A DNA stretch of 64,000 nt from NCBI GenBank assembly GCA_030220185.1, contig JASPKZ010001231.1:62001-126000 (forward strand), written 5' to 3'. The position numbers were made by a program, and so were the translations under genes. Below, one piece after another: positions 1 to 8,886 of the stretch (position 1 is its first letter; each line of letters begins with the position of its first letter). The notes beneath the pieces were generated by a model that was not told the DNA's origin, did no database searches, and was given only the letters and a program-made list of their open reading frames with translations. The DNA is from Diploptera punctata. Lineage: Eukaryota; Arthropoda; Insecta; Blattodea; Blaberidae.

Positions 1-262
1 TCAAAAGATGGTAGTAATGACAAAATTTCAACAGTCAGAGTTTGATTGATGATGGAGGCAAAGGCCTTTGAAACCAGTATCATGGAAACACAGAACTTTG
101 TGTGGATGAGACAAAAAAAAATTTAACTGACTCAATTTATAAATTATAAATTAACTCATATTGATACTTCCCACTGTAATTTTGATTAAACACAATCTTG
201 TATACAGATCACAAAGACAAACATTTCTTACATCATAAGCAGCAAATTATATTGTTTAAAAC
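1..262. other. AT-rich non-coding DNA
   Basis: No gene, RNA or recognisable repeat is seen here. The stretch ends at the direct repeat that flanks the first fold-back element. It is probably intron or intergenic DNA of the psq-type gene. Confidence 0.5.
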
Positions 263-360
263 ATTTAGAAGTGTGTTCCGTTGAGGTTTATTCAAAATTA
301 ATATAAAATTATAGAATATTCACCTGAAAGGTCCGTCTCCTCAACTTAATTATCATTTAA

Positions 361-397
361 CTGTAGCGCTTTCGGGACTTGTCCCATCATCGGCAGG
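361..397 (-). ncRNA. Hammerhead ribozyme motif (fold-back 1, left arm)
   Basis: Read on the minus strand: CCTG, then CCGATGA (consensus CTGANGA with U4 changed to C), an extra T, stem II GGGAC-AA-GTCCC, GAAA, a self-complementary AGCGCT around the stem III position, the cleavage triplet CTA, and CAG to close a 3-bp stem I with CTG. Stem II is perfect. The C at position 4 probably weakens catalysis. Hammerheads of this small-stem-III form are known in Penelope-like elements. Confidence 0.6.
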
Positions 398-605
398 ATT
401 CAAAACTGGTGTTTCACTGAAGATCTGGTAGAGGGGGTTGCATGTATTTGGTTCGTTTTCGTTTATCAGGCTGTCGTTGTGAGCTGCTTTCATGATTTCC
501 ATCTCTTCGAGTACGTTTATCTTCGCTGGATTATTTTCTCTGTGCATTACTGTTAGAGTGTTTTCAATATTTAACATGCGATGTCCTTCATGGATATCAA
601 GCTAT

Positions 606-860
606 GCAAAACACGTTATCCATGAAGGACATCGCATGTTAAATATTGAAAACACCCTAACAGTAATGCACAGAGAAAATAATCCAGCGAAGATAAACGT
701 ACTCGAAGAGATGGAAATCATGAAAGCAGCTCACAACGACAGCCTGATAAACGAAAACGAACCAAATACATGCAACCCCCTCTACCAGATCTTCAGTGAA
801 ACACCAGTTTTGAATCCTGCCGATGATGGGACAAGTCCCGAAAGCGCTACAGTCAAATGA
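606..860 (+). pseudogene. PLE C-terminal coding fragment, right arm
   Basis: About 84 codons of a retroelement C terminus are open here, with the run HRMLNIENTLTVMHRENN followed by an acidic stretch typical of the region after a GIY-YIG nuclease. The minus-strand copy at 353-577 is its mirror in the left arm. There is no reverse transcriptase or nuclease core, so this cannot be an active protein. The reading frame ends at TGA just past the hammerhead motif, so ribozyme and C terminus overlap. Confidence 0.55.
816..852 (+). ncRNA. Hammerhead ribozyme motif (fold-back 1, right arm)
   Basis: Mirror of the 361-397 motif: stem I CTG at 817-819, core CCGATGA at 820-826, an extra T at 827, stem II GGGAC/GTCCC, GAAA at 840-843, self-complementary GCGC, predicted cleavage after the A of CTA (849), and stem I CAG at 850-852. 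One core base departs from consensus (U4 to C). It lies inside the coding end of the arm. Confidence 0.6.
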
Positions 861-926
861 TAATTAAGTTGAGGAGACGGACCTTTCAGGTGAATATTCT
901 ATAATTTTATATTAATTTAGAAGTGT

Positions 927-3190
927 TGAATACATTAAGAAATTTAGCAAAATTAGATAATTGTAATTATAATATTAATCATTATTAAAAAAAAAGGAAG
1001 AAAAATAAAATTGGATTTGAAATCAGGTTGCTGAGATGACAGTCAAGGGCCTAACCTTGTGATCTAGGAAGTCATTATCAAGGGCTTCTTCAGTAGCTCG
1101 TTAATGTTGGTATGTTATAGACAATTGCTAATATTAAAAAATAAGTGGTTATTGGCCCCCAAAACCATGACAGATTAAAGTTACAATGGTATAAATCATA
1201 TTTTATTTTCTAGAAATATAATGCAAAAAATACTATAATAAATTAAGGAACAAGAATGTTATAATATTATCTTTTAGGGATGACATTTGAATCCATATTT
1301 AACATAGAGGTTTGAATTGAATTGAACTTGTATAATTTGTATAATGCATTGTAATGATTACAATTTTACTGCTGACAAAAATGACTTAGAGCACTGTAAC
1401 ATTAACCTGTCCATATACGAGTTTAAATAGCTAGAGGTGTTGAACCTTCATCTCATGAAGTCTTGTTGGATGGGTGCTCTACATTAAGAAAATTGCTTTA
1501 AAAAATGTTCCATAGACATGTTTCTGTTTTCCTGTGAGCATGCACATTTACAAGTGGATATGTTATTGTTTAAATATGAATAGTTTAAAAATTTGGCTTT
1601 CCTTTTTCACTCAAGATGCAATTTTTATCAGTTGAATGTCTGAATTATAGCTCTAGTTTTGACATCTTTATTTATTTTTTTTGTCTAATGTCACCAGGTT
1701 GTCTTTTATGACATTTCTGGCTTCTGCCCTGGTATTGGCGGAATTGTAACCTTTCTACCCTGGTATTGGTGGAATTATAACCCGTTTTTTAGGTTGGGGT
1801 ATTTGGAAGGCAGATGATATGATGGATGATAAATGATTATAAAAAGTGAATATCTATACCAATAGTTATAAAAATTGTTGAGACTTTGTGCAATCGTTGA
1901 TGGTGGATTTTCAATTTTTTATAGTTGTCAATGAAAACAATAAAAGTCATGGAACCATTTGTTGTTTGTTTTTGTATACGACTTCTTATGTTGGCATTTC
2001 AGTAGAAAAACTTGTATTATTCTCCTTCTGTCTTAATTTATCTTATTTTTTCATGTTTTACATAACTTACCTCACATCTACAGTAGATAGAACTTAAATA
2101 AGATGTATTGCAAGTTCAATTTGCTCTTCATTTTTTTTTTCTTCCTTTATGATCACTTTGTCCTTGAGGCAATCCTCTAATGAGGAAAGTTTTATATAAT
2201 TAAAAAAAATATATATATATATTTTGATGGCAATAGAATAAGTGTAAAGCAAAAAATACGGAATTTTTTGAACACTAACTGGTAAACAGGCTCCTAACAA
2301 TGATATATTTGGAAATTACCCTTTCTTGTGTGTTTTTTTTTATTATTCTTTAAGTAGATTAAGGTTCCAGGGTGGCTACCAATCAGGGCCAGCTCCTTTA
2401 ATATGTCAAATGTGTTGTTAAATATTTTTACATTGTGATTTGTGGCTTGTATTTTATTGTGTGTATTATTTAGATTTTTTTTATTCTATGAAATAATGTC
2501 TACATAATATCACATCTATGCACTTAGAGAAAACTTTAAGCAAATTTGATTTTATGAAAATCATTAGGCATATATACTCTTATCTTTTCATAGAGTTTTG
2601 TGTTATGTGATAAAGTGAAAGGCTATTTTATTGGAAAAAATATTTTTTTTTACATTGCCTTTACGTATACTTAATTTTGTTCACCAATTCTCAAGTTATA
2701 TACTTGCTACTTGAAGTTGCCATATGCGGTTGTATTGTTGTTTGCTGAAAATGTAATAAGAAAATGGAGATAACTAAGATACCAGCTGAGGAACAGTGTC
2801 ATGTAAGTTAACATTCATTAATGCATGCATTCTTTTTTCAATTTACCAATAGTAGGACCTATGTAAGATGCCTTTAAACTGATCTACATTTTTCATGGTA
2901 ATAGTAACATCAATGAATGTGAATATTATAGATAGATGTAAAATGGCTGTTACTTTATTAATTTTGAGTTTCTGAATTTTTATTAAAATGTAGAGAAACT
3001 GGCTGAAAAATAATTATAGATAAAAATATTTTATGTGGATTCTGTGAATTTTGTTTGCATTCTGTTTAGAATGAGGAAAAACTAAAATTCTAATAAATTT
3101 TCATTGTTTTCATATATTGATTTTTCTTTATGTATATGCACTAATGTTTTAATTAAAAATAGGCATTCAACAGTTAATAATAAACACTAT
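927..3190. other. AT-rich non-coding DNA with a SINE scrap
   Basis: No coding exon is supported. At about 1690-1830 there is a degraded repeat similar to the start of the SINE at 6420 (shared words such as ACATTTCTGG and GGTATTGG..GAATTGTAACC), with an internal duplication. An (AT)n run lies near 2208-2222. The rest shows nothing recognisable. Confidence 0.5.
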
Positions 3191-3193
3191 TTT

Positions 3194-3437
3194 CAATGTT
3201 TTTATTTTAAATTTGTCATTTACGTTAAAAGGACAAATTAATACTTAAGAGAAAAATGTACACCTAAACCAGGATTTGTACCCAGGATCTCTAGTGCCTA
3301 GATGCTTAATGGATAAAGTGCTGGTACAAAAACCAGAAATCCTGAGTTCAAATCCCGATTTAGACATACATTTTTCTCTTAAAATATTAATTTGTTCTTT
3401 ATTGTAAATGACAAATTTAAGATAAAAACATTGAAAA
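3194..3437. repeat. Palindromic tRNA-like (SINE-type) fold-back
   Basis: Arms of roughly 110 bases are inverted copies: CAATGTTTTTATTTTAAATT on the left and its complement on the right. Each arm carries a tRNA-like B box (plus strand GAGTTCAAATCCCG at about 3345-3358; a diverged mirror copy on the minus strand near 3270-3290). It therefore looks like two tRNA-derived SINE ends joined head to head. No target-site duplication was found. Confidence 0.55.
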
Positions 3438-3439
3438 AA

Positions 3440-3830
3440 TCTAAATGCTATTTTCCATTACAAAATTAAATTTGAAATGCACACCTCATATTTTGTTTTT
3501 TTATCTTGACATTTTTTATGAGTATTCTCACCGTTCTCAGCTAATCTGACTGCCGTGTTGACTGTTAGAAGCTTTGTATATATTCCGTCCAGAGGGATGA
3601 ACCTCTCGATTAAATCCTTTTCCCTGAGAATTTCAAAATTCATTTCTTTATTTCTGTTTTTCTCATACTGTGAATTCTGTTAGTTTTTCCATTTGTTTAA
3701 GCAATTTCTTTCTTCTTTTCAGTTCACGAATAAGTAGCTACTGCCGATTTTTCTATTTCTACATTTTATATTTTTAAGATGTTTCTTCAATCTTATGTTC
3801 AGATTTCTTTTAATTTTTTCATATTGTTTG
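3440..3830 (-). pseudogene. Penelope-like element 3' remnant (after GIY-YIG)
   Basis: Minus-strand translation gives decayed PLE protein: a stretch like RLKKHLKNIK, then KNRNKEMNFEI..EKDLIERF, the conserved region that follows the GIY-YIG domain in the other copies of the window. It ends in KKTKYEV over the sequence ATATGAGGTG, which also marks the arm ends of the fold-backs. Several frame breaks and stops are present. It abuts the palindromic SINE on its 3' side. Confidence 0.6.
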
Positions 3831-3839
3831 AAATGCTTA

Positions 3840-5335
3840 ATTTTTTATTTTTGTATATATTTTAAATCTTCATAATTTTATATTACTTTTCAATAGTTGA
3901 TATCAGTTATTTGTCATATTAAAATATTTGCCATTAAAGTTCTAAAATAGTGGTAGTTTTGATACTAGTAAAATTCATAAAATTTGTGGTACAGGAAAAT
4001 AAAATAAATGTAAGATGTAAAATAAGATATTGTTTGAAGTTATAATAGTTGAAAGGTACTACTTGCTTTTAATTACTAGCTTTTAATCTGATATGAAATA
4101 GCTATCATAATTTGGACATACTACGTGTTTATTATTTTTATTAAGATTCCATAAATGATTATAAAGAATAAGTAAATAATCTTGATTATTTTGGAGGCTC
4201 TCTTGTAGATCACTAGTTTAAATCCAAATTATGTTAACAATATAAATGAGTCTTGCAAAAGTACCAAAAAAGACCCAATGTTTATTTTCTTTCTGTTAGT
4301 GTTTTTTCTCTTATAGTCAATTTAATTTGATTGCTGTTTATTTAATATTTATTAAATGTAGTAGTGTGGTATAATTTTATAATATATCATTTCATAATTG
4401 AGTCTGTTCTTGATAAAGATATCATTATGGAAAACTTAATATATACCACATAATGATTTTATTTTTCACTTTTGGAATTACATTAGCTTATATAAACAAA
4501 TATTAATTTTTAATCACAACTTCGAATTTTGTAAAGTAACATTGTATATTAAAAAAGGTTTTAACATCTTTGAATTTTAAGTAATTTATTTCAGTCTTTG
4601 AGAGTATGGATATGCTATAACAAATGATTGTCTTTATGACTGTATTTTTTAATATTCGGTATTTTGAATGAAACATTTACACAGATTTAGCATTACCTTC
4701 ATTTTCCACAATTTTTATCATTAGTGTTTGCCAATTATGAAATTACAATTTTTTTTGTATTATTATTTTGTTTATTGGGAGTCATGAAAGTGTTACATTA
4801 AATTAGAAGTGAAAACAGAAGAAGAAAACAGAAGTAGAAGGTAAGCATAAAAATACATTATTAATATTGGTATAAGGTATGTAATTAAATAAATTAATAT
4901 ATGAGTAATTTATTCTGTTAATAACTCAAGTTGAGATAAAGTTAAATCATTAATACTTTTTTTTAAATATCTGAACATTTTTTGAGCAACCCTAAATGTA
5001 CTCAATATTTTGAATATTATTTTATTCTAGAACAGGCAAGCAAATGTGGGATAATTGAAAGATATTTACAATTTTTCTTAAATTTACAAATGCGTAACAT
5101 TGCTTTATTCATTAATTTATCTACCTGTTTGTTAATGATAATTCATGCTTAATCTGCGAAGAAAAAATACTCTTATTTTTAAGAAGTGTGGAGATTTTAT
5201 GATTTTAAAATAGCATCTGACATGGAAATTATCAAATTAAAAATGGTAAGTTTCATCTTAAAGTATTAATATTATTAAAATATTTTAATGTTTGCACTTA
5301 TACATTTTTACATGTTTTTATTTGTTTAGTTGCCT
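3840..5335. other. AT-rich non-coding DNA
   Basis: No gene or clear repeat is visible in about 1.5 kb of very AT-rich sequence. Confidence 0.5.
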
Positions 5336-5405
5336 TAGTAGTCTAGTGGTAGCATATCTTTCTGTAGATCTAAATCAGCTTCAGTTCTGATCAGACTCGT
5401 GGATT
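5336..5405 (+). repeat. tRNA-like SINE head (fragment)
   Basis: TAGTAGTCTAGTGGTAGCAT resembles a tRNA A box in a tRNA-derived SINE; the expected B box (CAGTTCTGATCAGACTC) is decayed. No tRNA cloverleaf can be defended, so it is called a SINE scrap. Confidence 0.35.
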
Positions 5406-5476
5406 TTTTAGGAACAAGGATACAATGAATGAATGAGTCACTTCTTATCTTACCTCATACTTTGTTTCTTTAAATA

Positions 5477-5520
5477 CGGGAACTGTAGTTTTCAAGAGAA
5501 GTCCCTCTTATCTTCAGCCG
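5477..5520 (-). ncRNA. Hammerhead ribozyme motif (fold-back 2, left arm)
   Basis: Minus strand: stem I CGG, consensus core CTGAAGA, an extra T, stem II AAGAG...CTCTT, GAAA, stem III region ACTACAGTT, cleavage triplet TTC, and stem I CCG. All invariant core bases (C3 U4 G5 A6, G8 A9, G12 A13 A14) are present, making this one of the best preserved copies. Confidence 0.75.
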
Positions 5521-5529
5521 ACATTATGA

Positions 5530-5769
5530 CTACCGGATTTTCATTGGTGTTGATCTGATGAACCTCGAGATCAAGTCACATTTATCGGGTATTTCAAAAT
5601 TCATGTATCTAAATTTGTTCTTCTGAATATATATCTTTTCCCAAACTGTCAATTGCAAAGGTTTTTCCAAATGTTTTAAAAGTTTAGCTTCTTTTTCAGT
5701 TGTATGGCTCTCCAGCAAACTATGTGTTGGAATAGTTTGTTGGGAATCATAAAATTGATAAAGAGGCAA
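5530..5769 (-). pseudogene. PLE C-terminal coding fragment (left arm)
   Basis: Minus-strand frame with LTVWEKIYIQKNKFRYMNFE and IPDKCDLISRFI, the region just after the GIY-YIG domain in related elements of this window. The mirror copy lies at about 5765-5930 on the plus strand with a stop after CDLI. No catalytic domain is present. Confidence 0.65.
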
Positions 5770-5949
5770 AACTTTTAAAACATTTGGAATTGACAGTTTG
5801 GGAAAGGATATATGTTCAGAAGAACCAATTTAGATCCATGAATTTTGAAATACCCGATAAATGTGACTTGATCTAGAGGTTCATCAGATCAACGCCAGAT
5901 GGCAATGTTACAGATGAAGATTACAACGAAAATCCGGTAGTCATAATGG

Positions 5950-5993
5950 TGGCTAAAGATAAGAGGGACTCTTCTTGAAAACTGCAGTTCCCG
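5950..5993 (+). ncRNA. Hammerhead ribozyme motif (fold-back 2, right arm, one core change)
   Basis: Stem I TGG / CCG (one wobble), core CTAAAGA at 5953-5959 (G5 changed to A), an extra T, stem II starting AAGAG, GAAA at 5977-5980, a palindromic stem III (ACTGCAGT), and triplet TTC. The G5 change should abolish cleavage, while the mirror copy in the left arm keeps the consensus base. Confidence 0.6.
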
Positions 5994-6419
5994 TGTTTAA
6001 AGAAACATAAAGTATGAGGTAAGGTAAGTGACTTATTCATTAATTCAATTAAGAACCTCATATTGTTATTCCCCATATTTAACTATGAACAAGGATACAA
6101 CTTATTTTGAATGGGAAATTAAAAGTCGTAAACTTCAAGTTACAATGATATGTATCCTGTTAAAGAAACCTCAAATACAAAAATCTGACATCCGTGGAAA
6201 AAAATCCCAGGTGTAAGTGCTCATCCCTAAACTTTGTGATTAACCTCAATAGCAGAAGAAATAAGCAATGTATATTAAACCATCTAAATAGTTGTATTGT
6301 GTATCGGATATCAATTTTTGATAATTGCACATGTGTACTTCAAATCCTGATACTTTGTTTATCTTTCTCTAGCTAAGAGCATGTATTGTTGGTTCTAAGG
6401 ATAAGGGCATCAAGAACTG

Positions 6420-6785
6420 ACATGTGATCTTTATTTGTCTGATATTTTATATTCAATGCCTTAGGTTGTTATTTTTTTACATTTCTGGTGTTCTCTCCAG
6501 GCATTGGCAAATTTGTAACCCACTTCTAAGGTTAGGGCTCCTGGAAGTGGGGTTATGCTGCCCTGATATGATGGGTGATGGTGATAGTGGTGCACCAGGA
6601 GAGTCCATAATCCTAAACTTATTGTATGGTGAATATGAATGATGATTATGGTGGCTATATGATGTTTGGAGACTGTTTGGGCCTTAAAGTAGTCTCCCTG
6701 AAAAAACCTCACTCAGGAAACTTCTCCTGACCAAGACTCGAATTCAGGCCCACTGCATGACAAGGTAGACCACAGTGGTGGACAT
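6420..6785 (-). repeat. tRNA-derived SINE, family 1
   Basis: On the minus strand the unit starts with a tRNA-like head (CCACTGTGGTCTACC...) whose B box is the diverged TGAATTCGAGTC at about 6740. The body shares GACTGTTTGGGCCTTAAAG with copies at 25955 and 54580. This copy is more diverged than those. Confidence 0.6.
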
Positions 6786-6789
6786 TTGT

Positions 6790-8320
6790 CCAATATTAAA
6801 TCATTTATTTTTACATTGGCAAAGGTTGATGATAGTTCATCTTATCTCTGGCTTTCCAATTCAGACTCATTGTTAGCACATTGTGCATTGTAGTTTGAAT
6901 GAAGGAGAAGTTGACTAGCTATCCATGATATCTTATGGATTGTTGCAGAGTGTTACAAATGGGTTGGCTTTCTTAGGGCTTAAAGGACCTTCGGGACTTG
7001 GATTTTTGATAGCATGAGGTTCTAGCCAAGCGTTAGTATGTGGATGTACTAGTTATAAAGGCATACGTGTTTTTGAATGGAAAAAAATGGATTCTTAATT
7101 TTTAACTATTTTATTTCTAGAGTATAATGATTACAATAACCCTAGGTATTCTAACCCTAAATAACTAATTTAAGCTTATTTTAAGAAAACCTACATTCTA
7201 ACTTTCTTGAGTTTCGAGAGAGGGAGATGGGGGTTTATAAATCTACCCTAATTTGCATTCTAACAATTACCTAATAACTCTTACACTTTGAAATATAGTA
7301 TTAAACTATTTAAGACACTTGATTCCATTTTTAATTGTCCTAGGCAAATTTATTAAGAAAAATGGTATGCAGACTTACCCATCAGCCAACTGCTTCAACA
7401 GACACGAGTCCCATATTTTCCAAGGTTTATATACTAAGCTTCTGCTTCCCCCAGCTATAACTAACTGTACTAACATACCTACAGTCTAAATGCAGAGATT
7501 TACAGTTAGCCTTGCAATCTTTGTTCCTGCCATAATCAAAATTCTGTCCTGAAATATAATATGTCTAAATGCTTTACATTTCAACAACTGTTCTTATTTG
7601 GAATATTAAAATAATCTATGAAATAATTAAATATCTATATAAAATAATCTATGTATTCGTAACACAGAGTAAATATATATTTCTTATATGCTGATTCTGT
7701 GCAAGTTTTGAGTTATATGGTTCTGTCATTAATTGAATTTGGCTATTGTTTGTTTATAGTTTGACTTCTATTGGTAGTTCCTTTTAACTTACTGGCACTT
7801 TCCAACCATTCATGGCTGCATGGACATAATATCTCCATACATCCCTATTCTCGACTAATGTTTTTCAATCATTCCCTGTATAATTTTACTCCTCAAATCA
7901 TGGTTAATGTTATTCTCTCCCTCATTCTAAGCCTATCTACTGGCTGCGTTCCCTCTGGGGAATAAGAAGTTAGGAATATAAGAAGTTTTCATGCTCCTCT
8001 TTCATTCCCTATTTGTGCCACTTGGTCTGCTCATTACAGTTTACAGACTTAATGCTTTTATTATGTTCCATTTCCCATAAAGATTGTGCTGCTTACTGCT
8101 AAGAAGTTTACTCCAATCACCTGTTAGTGAGTAATATTATTTTAATTATATTTTGTACGTAAAATCTTCATTGAATGCATACTGTATCATCTTCATAGAA
8201 TTTATACATAAGAAGAACATAATACAAGTAGAATGAACAATAGGCTTTTAGAAGACAAAAGAAAAAAGGAAGGTAGGTCAAATGATGAAAAAATGAACCA
8301 AATAAAAGAGAACCAAAGAG
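6790..8320. other. Non-coding DNA, no clear feature
   Basis: About 1.5 kb with no supported exon or repeat. Short open frames here show no family features. Confidence 0.5.
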
Positions 8321-8324
8321 GAAC

Positions 8325-8660
8325 AGTAGTTGGCCACAATAGACTTGTGGTTATGTTCCATGCCTATGGCCCTGAGGGTTGCGGGTTCAACCAGACTGGG
8401 ATCGATGGGTTTTTTTAGGGTGGAAAAATCCAAAGCAAGTCCTCAAACATCCCGAGTCGGAAGATTATCAGACTTCTGAAAGAACCATTAGCCTGGGTAA
8501 AGAGGCCTCTAAACAAAATTTTGCCGACCTTCATCATCCTAGTAATATCTTAGTTGCTAATAGATGTCTCATTGGGTCAGTATATTCAGTGCATACCATT
8601 TGTGGCATCTGTAGGAAAATAAATACAACTAAATTAACTTCGTCTAGTAACTCCTAACAA
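8325..8660 (+). repeat. tRNA-derived SINE, family 2
   Basis: A tRNA-like head (AGACTTGTGGTTATGTTCC... with B box GGGTTCAACC at about 8382) is followed by a GATGGGTTTTTTTAGGGTGG body. Similar sequence occurs inverted at 27640-27880 and 12946-13095. The two short open frames across it are incidental. Confidence 0.55.
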
Positions 8661-8833
8661 AGAGGCTAAGGATCAATGTTGGGGTTATGCCATTGTAGGT
8701 AGACAGAAAGGGGAATATTCTTCATGCTTATACTGGAAACAATAAAGGAGAATAAGATTATGCATTTTATTAATGAGTTGGAGAAAATATGTATTTTTAT
8801 ATGTACCTCACCTCATAAAGTTACATGTATTCA

Positions 8834-8874
8834 TGATACCGGTTTCAAAGGTCGTTCACCTTCATATTCAGTCA
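8834..8874 (-). ncRNA. Hammerhead ribozyme motif (fold-back 3)
   Basis: Minus strand: stem I TGA, core CTGAATA (G8 changed to U), an extra T, stem II GAAGGT...ACCTTT, GAAA, self-complementary ACCGGT stem III, triplet GTA and stem I TCA. The stems are intact, but the G8 change predicts loss of activity. The hAT starts 12 bases beyond it. In the right arm only a diverged GGTATCGTGAA end survives. Confidence 0.65.
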
Positions 8875-8886
8875 AACTCCAATTTG

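Larger units (their letters stand above)
263..926. mobile_element. Fold-back Penelope-like element 1 with 12-bp TSD
   Basis: Two inverted copies of one PLE 3' fragment meet near position 600, where the sequence folds back on itself (the outer arms around 300-590 and 610-905 are complementary). Direct repeats ATTTAGAAGTGT lie at 263-274 and 915-926 and are read as a target-site duplication, so the palindrome went in as one unit. The left end carries an extra tail (GTTCCGTTGAGGTTT, 275-289), the reverse complement of the tail motif seen on the other fold-backs. Each arm holds the PLE C-terminal coding end and a hammerhead-like motif. Element boundaries follow from the repeats; the PLE assignment comes from the protein fragment and from the siblings elsewhere in the window. 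Confidence 0.75.
5412..6100. mobile_element. Fold-back Penelope-like element 2 with 14-bp TSD
   Basis: Direct repeats GAACAAGGATACAA at 5412-5425 and 6087-6100 enclose an inverted pair of PLE 3' fragments centred near 5770. Each arm runs from the KHLEKPLQLTVWEKIYIQKN coding region through MNFEIPDKCDLI to a hammerhead motif and the arm-end sequence TATGAGGTAAG. Only the right end carries the extra tail (AAGAACCTCATATTGTTATT, from about 6050). The long TSD around the whole palindrome shows it inserted as a unit. Confidence 0.8.

Noticed and set aside
3480..3560. Hammerhead in the PLE relic (CTGAGAA...TGAG/CTCA...AAATGTC)
   Set aside because: GAAA is lost and stem I does not pair; too degraded to call.
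6028..6376. Small plus-strand open frames after fold-back 2
   Set aside because: No homology, no splice context, AT-rich chance frames.
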